Assembly: GCA_036925085.1 (NCBI GenBank) | Contig: JAUPFP010000009.1 | Coordinates: forward strand, 3,911,733-3,975,732 | Source: Brachycybe producta | Lineage: Eukaryota > Arthropoda > Diplopoda > Playtdesmida > Andrognathidae | Direction: 5' to 3' | Length of the DNA stretch: 64,000 bases | Shown: one piece after another, positions 56,485 through 64,000 of the stretch | Numbering within the stretch: the stretch's first letter is position 1 | Layout of the letters: every line of letters begins with the position of its first letter | Notes under the pieces: model-generated | The model's input: the letters and a program-made list of their open reading frames with translations, nothing else | What the model was told of the DNA's origin: nothing | Database searches by the model: none | Program-made: the position numbers and the translations under genes

Positions 56485-56790
56485 ATACCTAGTACACACA
56501 GCTGATAATTTAAATGCATTTAAATAATAAACGTGTCCTACAGAGCCCTGTGAAGGGCAAACAAACAATATATTAAATTCAATTTATTCAGTTAATAATC
56601 TTGAAAATATTGAGTTAATACTTAAATATAATTATATAAACTATTGACAAAATATTGATTAAATATTTCAATTTAAAATATTAATAATAAAAGTCAATTT
56701 TTATTTGGGTTCATGTCCTTAACCGGATTCCGTATAATTCACCTAAACACATTTAATTTGAATTCATTTAACTCGGGTGTGAGTACAAGT
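56484..56790 (+). mobile_element. Tc1-like MITE, copy 7, adjacent to copy 6
   Basis: TATACCTAGTACACACAGCT to GGGTGTGAGTACAAG. It starts on the TA that ends copy 6, in the same orientation. The right end is decayed. Confidence 0.8.
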
Positions 56791-56799
56791 CCATCTAGG

Positions 56800-57560
56800 C
56801 TTTCGAACTTTTCCTAACAAATTTTTGGGACTCCACCCACACATGTTAAGTGTCACCTGGACACGTGTGTGAATGGCGCCGCATTCAACAGCTGCCCTTC
56901 AGGGTGACACTTCCTTTGGTACCCTGGATGGCCTTGTTTTAATAACTCGAAGATTTTCTGAGAACTCAATTTGTCAATTGTGGTGATTTCAGCCAAATAT
57001 CTCTGAAATCATATTAGGAATTATTTCATATAAACTAATTGTTTTAAGAATAGGGTCAGTCATTAGTCAGTCTGACCTATGGCTTGATCCTGAGACTCAG
57101 TTGCCCCCCTCCCCTCCCTGGGGAAAAAAGATTAAACAACACAGCTTACAACAGAGCCTATCCATAATAAGAGACTCTCGAAGCCCTTAGAGGTTCTCTA
57201 CTGTTATCCAGGACAAAGAAGACAAATCATCAGTGTTCCTTAGAGGAATAAAGAATCCCAGCTCTGTACCTGCTGTACTTAACTCGATGAGAGTGAGAAG
57301 GGCCGCGGCCGGCACTCGGGCTTAGAGGATTCCTTGGTGCAAGCCAAGCTGGCAACTCTGAGGATGTCACACATTTTTAAAACTGTCTAACACTTTCTAA
57401 CTTTTACCTAACAACTTTTATAACAAGCTTATTTTTTTTTCAAATTTTCTAATCTTTTCTAACAGTTTTGAATCGTTCAAAACTTTCCAAATTGCCAACA
57501 ACAAACGTTCCTAAATTTTCTAAAGTTTCAAGCATTGATAATGTCTAAAATGCCGTTGGA
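56800..57560. other. GC-richer unassigned intergenic block
   Basis: Contains words such as AGGGCCGCGGCCGGCACTCG and GCCAAGCTGGCAACTCTGAG that stand out from the AT-rich background. No frame of useful length was recognised. It may be a retroelement remnant or 5' region of an undetected gene. Confidence 0.4.
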
Positions 57561-58016
57561 TTCGATCCGTTACAATGTCAAGAACAAGGGCAAGTAGAAT
57601 TATTACCTTGTCATCATGTAAACATAACACACATCAAGTTCCTGAAACTGGAATAGATTAAAACCCGTTCTAATATTAGAGAGAAGAAGAAGAAAAAAAC
57701 ATGTTGCAATTACAACCAAGGTCCCGGGATTTATTAGGCTAAATAGGCTGAAGCCTAAAGGACTTTAGCTCTTGAGAGCTTTGTCTTAAAAACTTTTACA
57801 ATATTAAAATTATTGCCTAATAGGTGTAGGGGCGCGACCCAATCACCAAAAAGTCTAGAGGCTCCCTCTCCTCATGGCCATGATTACAATCCAAAAGTTG
57901 TTCATATGATTATGTTACTTTATGTCCCAAAAATAATTACAAAAAAAAATCCCATAAAAATTTAAGTACAAAAAAGAGTAAAAATTAATTATTAATAAAA
58001 GTTAGAAAATGCAAAA

Positions 58017-58470
58017 CTACCTCCAGAAATTTCTTTTCAAAATATTGTCAATTCACCAAACGACGCCATTTTAAATTTTCAAAAACCAAAGTCTCCCCTC
58101 CCCCATTTTTGTGGAAGGGGGGGGGGGATATTCCCTATTCCTATTCAACTCAATACAACCTTCCATGTTGGGAATAATTCAAATATGAAATCCATAGTAC
58201 TTTGAAATGAAAGTAATGAGTGAGGTGATCGCAACACATCAGAAATTCCAGTAGACGAGTAGACTTTGGAGGGTTTTGTTGCCAATGTCTGTTGTTTGGT
58301 GGCGCATCTATCTGATAAAGTTCATTTACATGAAGTCAACTGATTTTTTTAATTATTTAAATTACATTAATGACTTATTTTAAATTTTAAAAATCGATTT
58401 GGTAATCGTTGAATCATTCTTGACAATGTTTTAACAAGAAATTTCTGGAGGTAATGGTGGTCTCTTTAAG
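58017..58470. mobile_element. AGAGACCACC foldback MITE, copy 3
   Basis: ACTACCTCCAGAAATTTCTT at the (truncated) left and GGAGGTAATGGTGGTCTCTT at the right. It carries the intact GTGAGGTGATCGCAACACAT site. Confidence 0.75.
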
Positions 58471-58810
58471 TGTTTTGTTTCATGGAGTTATTGTTGTTAC
58501 ACCTTTTGTGTCTTTCAAGTTAAAAAAAAGTTAAATTTAGCTCTTTTTAAACCTTGATATGAAGCCCAGAAATTATTTTGCACATTTAGCTATTCTCTCT
58601 GTTAACCAATATGAAGGCTGGAGTTTTGTTTGCAAACATTACAGGAGACCAAAATAAAACTATTTTCAGAATGCTGAATAGCAAAAAAAAATCATCAAAA
58701 CCAATGTTCATGTTGTCTGTGAAAAGATGTTACTCAAAACTGTCACTTTTGTTTACATTGTTAAATGAAATTACACCTATCTAATTATCATTGATTTGTG
58801 TGTGTGTTTT

Positions 58811-59553
58811 CAAGAAGGCTACACGTCACAAAATTACTTCGAAAAATCTCCACAAAGAGAGCGCTAGCATCGTTTTTCTATTGAGCCCATAGACCCAATG
58901 TTAAAGAAAAAACGTTAATTTTTAAAATACAAACAGTCATGGCGGCAATATGTTTATTTTTCATATTTAAAGTTGTCCAATATTAAGTTTTCATAGTGCG
59001 ATGTGCACCTTAAATACATGCTGATCGAGTGATAGAATGACAAAAAATTGGTAAGTGCGGTTCTATTTTTAAAAACTATTTCAAAATCGCGAATTTTTCC
59101 ATTATTCTCCATTATTTATCCAAATAAGAAAAAAAAAACATTCATTAAAATATTGGTAAAAATACTTAAAAATAATTTTAAAAAACCAGAAAAAAACCCA
59201 GCATTTTTGCCAATGTGTTGTTGCTTCACTGTGGTTTAATTGTGGTTTTTTAAAATTATTTTTATGTATTTTATGTATTTTTTTTTTATATTTGGGCGTA
59301 CAAGAGTTAGAAATTTGCGATTTTGAAATAGTTTTTAAAAATAGAACCACACTTTCCAATTTTTTGTCATTCAATCACTCGATCAAAATTGGACAACTTT
59401 AAATATGAAAAATAAACACATTGTCGCCATTGTTGTGTATTTTAAAAATTAACATTTTTTTTTTAACATCGGGTCTATGGGTTCAATGGAAAAACGATGC
59501 TAGCGCTCTTTTGCGGAGATTTTTCGAAGTAATTTTGTGATGTAGCCTCTTAA
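58811..59553. mobile_element. CTTAAGAGGCTACATCGC element, copy 3
   Basis: Arms with AGAGAGCGCTAGCATCG and GAGCCCATAGACCCAATG at the left and the inverse at the right, ending TGATGTAGCCTCTTAA. The left terminus is decayed (CAAGAAGGCTACACGTC). Confidence 0.8.
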
Positions 59554-59710
59554 CGTGTTTCAGACTTCTCCGTTTGAGAGCGCAGCAACCCTGCAATGCG
59601 TTACAATTTTAAGATTAAACTAACTGCACATGTGCAGCACTGTTGTAACGAACTTATACATGAGGTAGCTAGTAAATTAGTAGTAATGCAACAGTAGACG
59701 TTTATTACTT

Positions 59711-59761
59711 GGCTCAAAGTATGAGCAAAGGATATATCTTCCTTTGCTCATACTTGGAGCC
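59711..59761. repeat. 22-bp-stem hairpin
   Basis: GGCTCAAAGTATGAGCAAAG GA pairs with TCCTTTGCTCATACTTGGAG CC, one mismatch, 7-nt loop. Followed by a further GGCTCA-like word (TTTGAGCCAGC). Confidence 0.75.
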
Positions 59762-60264
59762 AAATTTAAGCCAACTTTGAGCCAGCTTGGTGCCACATCA
59801 CAAGCAGCTAATAACACGAATTGGGAAACTTTGCCAAAACAGCAAGTTTCAGAAAATTTGTTTTTCATTTGTGTTTTTTTTTTAATGCATTAAAATGCAT
59901 TAGAATATTTGCATGTAATTAAGTTGAATGCACTCAAAATTAAAATCCCAATTTTCTCAAAAAATAAAGGCTTTATTCCCGAATTCCAGTAGCAAATGAT
60001 GTTTTCATCCAGATTTTACATTTTTACTATACTTTTTCAGTTTGTTTTTAAAATTTTGGCATTTTTTTTTGTTGGATTGTCAACTTTTTCATGGCAGCAG
60101 TATATTTGATGTTACAAAATTTATAATCTCAAAATCATATTTATTTGATTTAAATCAGATTTTTTTTATTACATCAATTATTTTTTATTTATTTATTCAA
60201 AACAAGTGGGGTAACGCGTCATAAATGACATAGTTAACCCGCCATACATGACGGGACATACTAG

Positions 60265-60713
60265 CTTAGACTATTACTTTACTGGACTGGCAACTCCCGA
60301 AATTTTGTGTTTGACAGTTTTGCATCGTCCTTTTCCAAGTGGCGCCTCTAGCGGGACTATGGTATATGAACTTGAATAGTAAAAGTCAACTTTTGGACGA
60401 GTTCATTTTGTAGCTATATAGGGTGTATTTTTATATATTAGTATAAAAAGTATGGCCGATGAAGAACTACATTGTCAATTAGAAATCGGGAGGGACGAAC
60501 AGAAGTTGGCTCCGCCCTTTTTATGACGAACGCAACTTCTAATTGGTTGGTCATGTACTCTGACGTCACATCAATCAACGTCGAACCACACAAAAATAAA
60601 CAGACTTTCACTCCGATTTTCTATAAAAAATAATGCACCAGACGGAGCTGGCATCACTTTTGCGAACATGCAGAAGATAGGGAGTTGCCAGTCTAGTAAA
60701 GTAATAGTCTAAG
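60265..60713. mobile_element. MITE with CTTAGACTATTACTTTACTG ends, nested in copy 9
   Basis: The left end is CTTAGACTATTACTTTACTG followed by GACTGGCAACTCCC. The right end is the inverse with one difference. It is flanked by ATACTAG (60258-60264) and ATTCTAG (60714-60720). It contains a truncated ACAGGCA-type foldback at about 60472-60622. Confidence 0.8.
60472..60622. mobile_element. Truncated foldback MITE (ACAGGCA family), copy 11
   Basis: It retains CAATTAGAAATCGGGAGG, AGAAGTTGGCTCCGCCC, CGCAACTTCTAATTGGTTGG and CTGACGTCACATC, but most of the right arm is deleted. Confidence 0.75.
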
Positions 60714-61439
60714 ATTCTAGTTTAACTATTTTATTCAAATACTGAAGGTCACTCAATGAAGGACGTTTCCTTCTCCCCTCACAGGCATCTGTTTTGTGGG
60801 CTGGTTTAGAATGTTTTGATGCCCATTTTGGCGCCCCCTGCATATGGCGCCCGAAAAAATGTGTACTCCACCCCCCGGCACCCTACCCCACGCCCTTGAT
60901 AAATGTAGCTCACTATGTACCGCACCATTCAAGTGGTTTTAAAGTGTAAACGCCATTTGAACTCTTATTATGTCTTTCAGGAGCAAAATTAAAAAATAAC
61001 TTGAACGTGTTTTAGAATCTAAAAGGGTAGTCGAATCACAACAAGGCTATTTTTCATGTAGGTAGGTATCTTGACAACTTTAAGCAGAGGACATTTTTTT
61101 TTATTTTTGTCTATAAAGTTTAATTTGAAAAATATCAATCGGATAACTTTGAAACAACAGCTAGCGACACTCGTGTCGAACATGAAAAAGGCTGTGCTTG
61201 AAACGAAATCCATTAAAACTACAAATAAAAGCCGGAACTAAGACCAGATGCGCACACAAACCCCCCAAAAATAGCGATTTTACTCAAAATTTAACTTGAG
61301 AGTTATCATTTTTCTCAGCATTGTACTTCAGAGAGTTTTAAAATCTTAAAACGTCAAAGAAGTCAGCCGAAATCTTAATCGGCTAGTAAAGTGGTCAAGT
61401 GTGCCGCCGGTCAACACAAAAACTACTTTTAACTTTAAA

Positions 61440-61690
61440 AACTGTTGAGACATTTGCCCTATAGACACTTGTAAAGGCACATTTGCCCTAAAACCATTCG
61501 CCCTACTCGAACATTTTCCCTAGAGACGTCTGACCTAAAGAGACGTCAGCCTTAAAGAGACATTTGCCCTAACGAACATACTGTATTTGCCCTAAAAACC
61601 ACTTTTTTTTTCTCTTTTCATACGGTTTAGTGTCTTTTGGTGGAATATGTTAAATAGGTTCTGCGCACCGGAAGCGAACAAGACTAAGGA
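61440..61690. repeat. CATTTGCCCTAAA repeat block, relative of 53775-54190
   Basis: Several diverged AAAGAGACATTTGCCCTAAA/ACC units precede TCATACGGTTTAGTGTCTTT TGGTGGAATATGTTAAATAGG. This is a dispersed element rather than a gene. Confidence 0.65.
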
Positions 61691-61933
61691 CAAACTTAAC
61701 TCAATTTTCTAATATTTCTAAACAAATTTATTTCCAAACATGGCTTCTCTCTGCTGTTCAATTGTTCGAAAATCGTCAAACGAAACACGTGTTGAACACG
61801 AATCGAAACTTTCCAAAACGACATCCTGGTCCATTCAATCCCCCATCGCAAACTACAATAGGTTACGGAACTAAAACCAAATGTGCACACAAACCCCCCA
61901 AAAAAATTAAAAACAGACAAATCAATCTTTATT

Positions 61934-61985
61934 AAGTGGATGGGAGAAAATTTGCATATAAGTGGATGGGAGAAAATTTGCATAT
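61934..61985 (+). promoter_or_regulatory. Duplicated 26-bp promoter module with octamer motif
   Basis: Two exact 26-bp copies (61934-61959, 61960-61985) each read AAGTGGATGGGAGAAAA followed by TTTGCATAT. Each therefore contains the octamer ATTTGCAT bound by POU-domain factors. The duplication places one TATAAG at 61957 and a second at 61983, the latter in position for the start site below. Confidence 0.75.
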
Positions 61986-62011
61986 AAGTGGCTGGAGAAC
62001 CTCCGATCAGT
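61983..62011 (+). promoter_or_regulatory. Core promoter: TATA box and TCAGT initiator
   Basis: TATAAG begins at 61983, and the initiator TCAGT at 62007-62011 puts the likely start A at 62009, 26 bases downstream of the first T. This spacing and the TCAGT initiator are the arthropod-type core promoter. The predicted 5' UTR exon is 62009-62089, with donor CTCG|GTAAGA at 62090. Confidence 0.7.
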
Positions 62012-62300
62012 ACCACACACTCATCGGCTTAACTCTCTCATCTTGTTCGAGCTACTCGATATCATCTCTCTCTCTACGAATCCAGCTCGGTAAGAACGTC
62101 AGCCTCATTTAAATAGCACTCTTAAAGCACTCTGTTCATAGGAGCCTACTGCAATTTTTATTGGGTTTATATCTTTTGGGTTTTGGCAATGCACTTCACA
62201 TGCAGCAATTGAACTTTTGTCCCTCTGCCACAGGCCTTTCTGACTGCTTGCAGAGTAACTTTTAAATTTTTTTTCTCTTCAACCGAAAGCAAACGGCACG

Positions 62301-63279
62301 ATGATTGGAAGCAAATTAGGAATGTTTACGGCGTTGGTTCTTGTCGCCTTCATCTACGTCCTTTCGTTCTCCACCTCCGAAGTGAACTGCATGCGGTCCC
62401 GCAGTAACTCCTTATCGGCACCTGCTACAGGAGAAAGTGTCCCTCATCACGACTCGCAACACACTGCGCAAGGTAAATACCATATATAACGATAGTAAAA
62501 AGAAAAAAATCCACTCTTCGTGAATTATGCTTAAGAGCCGCGGACAACTTTGTTGCACGACTTCATAGACGCAATGTTAAGCGAAATTTGATGTTTCCAA
62601 AAACAGGGTCTCAGATTCTATGGCCCACCTTAAGTGCCTTTAAGTTGAATTTTTAACAATAATTAACGGTGTAATCTCTTCTTGAATGTTGTGACTCGGT
62701 ATTAACATCGGTTTATTGAAATATTCAAAGGGGGTTGGTTTTATTTTAAAGAATTTTGAATTATGCAAATTTGCTTGACCCCATGTTAAAAACCATTGAC
62801 TTCAAGAAAGTCCATTTTGCTAGCCACCTTTTCGGTTCTTCAGAAACATCTTTCAGCTTTAAGAAAAATTGTGTGTATTCCTTAGTATGTTCTACAGGTA
62901 TTTACCTTAATACCTGTAGAACATACTCAGGAATACACTTTGGAACCACAAAATTGACCATGGAATTCTGGGGAGTGTCTATTAGGTTCTTAATTTAAAA
63001 TGCAACCTATGCGATTTCGAATCAACTTAATAAGTAATGAAAATTGAGTAATTTTGTGAGGATTCATTTTCAGAAGAAGAACAATTCGATTTCTCTTGTA
63101 CGCATGATACGATGAGTCAAGAGTGCCACAAACACTGTCATCGTGACGGCTACGAAACTGGATGTGCGATGCTGCCCAAAACCAATCAGTTCCATTCAAA
63201 AACAAAACAATACATCTGCCATTGCACCAGAAAGATGAGAGTGGCTAGGCAAGAGGGAGACAACGCTGAGGCCCAGTAA
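62301..63279 (+). CDS. Secreted CSαβ-defensin-like prepropeptide, 2 coding exons
   Basis: Small secreted cysteine-rich peptide, probably antimicrobial. Coding exons are 62301-62472 and 63074-63279 (stop TAA). A 5' UTR intron runs from 62090 to 62289, so the ATG is 11 bases into exon 2. The precursor is 125 residues: a signal peptide (hydrophobic stretch about residues 8-23), then a Ser/Arg/His-rich pro-region, then a mature part encoded entirely by the last exon. Its six cysteines are spaced C-x8-C-x3-C-x8-C-x17-C-x1-C. The x3 and x1 spacings and the G..C before the fourth Cys are the CSαβ signature. The loop between Cys4 and Cys5 is longer than in typical arthropod defensins, which would suit an extended β-hairpin. 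One further Cys sits near the signal cleavage site. Family assignment rests on spacing alone, and another disulfide-rich peptide family remains possible. Confidence 0.75.
62873..62938 (+). ncRNA. 66-nt near-perfect hairpin in the defensin-like gene intron
   Basis: Two 30-base arms (GTGTATTCCTTAGTATGTTC onward; inverse ending CATACTCAGGAATACAC) pair with a single mismatch around a 6-nt loop TACCTT. The size fits a pre-miRNA, but such perfect pairing also fits a tiny MITE. Listed as a candidate only. Confidence 0.35.
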
Positions 63280-63376
63280 CGGCGAGCCAAAGAAGCCGCA
63301 GCTCAACATCCGATTGATCCCATTTGAGAATGCGTGTGTGTGTGTACAAAAAGCTCTTCTTAATCTCGTGAGTTAC

Positions 63377-63382
63377 AATAAA
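63377..63382 (+). terminator. Poly(A) signal of the defensin-like gene
   Basis: AATAAA 98 bases after the stop, followed about 20 bases later by TTGTTGTCC and a T-rich stretch, a standard cleavage/polyadenylation arrangement. Confidence 0.75.
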
Positions 63383-63651
63383 CTTCCAAATGGCCATTCA
63401 TATTGTTGTCCTTTTTTTCTTTAAATTAATTATATTTATATTACAAATTACTTATGGAAAAATTGCCGCCAAATAATTAAAATCTTCGAAAGAAAGAGTT
63501 TGAAGTTGAGTTTGAAGTTGCTAACATCTCAAATTTGACATTCCAAAAAAACAAACAAATTACGAAGCAAATATTATAGTAATAATATGAGCGTAATTCA
63601 TACTAGGAAAAAATATATTGAAAAAGCGCCATGTTTGTGAACCCCCCTCTA

Positions 63652-63860
63652 ACAGGCAATTAGAAATCGGGACGAACTTCAGTTGGCTCCGCCCTTTTTA
63701 TGACGAACGCAACTTCTAATTGGTTGGTTATGTAGTCTGACGTCACATGCTTCCTCCGCCCTTTTCAACGTCGAACCACACAACAAACCAATTAGAAGTT
63801 GCCGGTCGTCATAAAAAGGGCGGAGCCAACTTCTGTTCATCCCGATTTCTAACTGCCTGT
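63652..63860. mobile_element. Foldback MITE (ACAGGCA family), copy 12
   Basis: ACAGGCAATTAGAAATCGGG to CCCGATTTCTAACTGCCTGT. The full palindrome includes GGCTCCGCCCTTTTTATGAC and GACGTCACATGC. Flanks do not show a clear 9-bp duplication. Inverted arms create a spurious minus-strand open frame. Confidence 0.88.
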
Positions 63861-64000
63861 GAAAAAGATTTGTCATATAGAGACCGTTGAGTGTGGGTTG
63901 TTCTATTTCTGAAAAAGAGGAATTGCCACGCATTTCGTCAAAAAAAAAATGAAAACACGTTGATTGGTTGTTTTTTTCTAGAATTCGTTTTCTTTTCTAG

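Larger units (their letters stand above)
60203..60780 (-). mobile_element. Helitron-like element, copy 9, split by another element
   Basis: CAAGTGGGGTAACGCGTCAT and ACGGGACATACTAG at the left, then after the insertion AACTATTTTATTCAAATACT GAAGGTCACTCAATGAAGGA at the right. It follows the order seen in copy 6 (38271-38457). The right border is uncertain. Confidence 0.55.

Overview
This is a eukaryotic (animal) window: AT-rich DNA with short exons flanked by GT...AG introns and dense with small transposable elements. Three protein genes, all on the + strand, can be assembled exon by exon. The mix points to an invertebrate. A lipoxygenase argues against an insect. A small CSαβ-defensin-like secreted peptide, and a TATA box placed 26 bases before a TCAGT initiator, fit a non-insect arthropod (possibly a chelicerate). 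A mollusc cannot be excluded, and the lineage call is inference only.

Layout. (1) 2666-13099 holds the 3' ten coding exons of a lipoxygenase gene, ending in the diagnostic C-terminal Ile. Its PLAT domain and the first part of the catalytic domain lie upstream or were not recognised. One intron is GC-AG, and it separates the codons of the two first iron-binding histidines. The largest intron holds a 3.1 kb hAT-like element whose terminal segment has been amplified into a satellite of about 124-bp units. (2) 13100-30650 is intergenic or 5' intron: many miniature elements, a 104-bp AT-rich satellite, and degenerate tandem repeats. (3) 30657-52929 holds 19 coding exons of an OCA2/P-protein gene (melanosomal transporter, ArsB/NhaD-like fold). 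About 803 residues are covered, which is nearly the full length, and only the extreme N-terminus is unassigned. (4) 52930-61930 is a transposon-rich intergenic region. (5) 61934-63382 is a complete small gene: a duplicated promoter, a 5' UTR intron, a signal peptide exon, an exon with six cysteines in CSαβ spacing, and a poly(A) signal.

The most striking content is the population of non-autonomous elements. They include a long-inverted-repeat 'foldback' family with 9-bp target duplications (at least 12 copies). A Helitron-like family ends in a hairpin plus CTAG (about 9 copies). A Tc1-like family has TACCTAGTACACAC ends (7 copies), and several more palindromic families are present. Nested insertions with the matching empty sites in the same window allow relative dating. 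No link between the functions of the three genes is evident; they look like ordinary neighbours.
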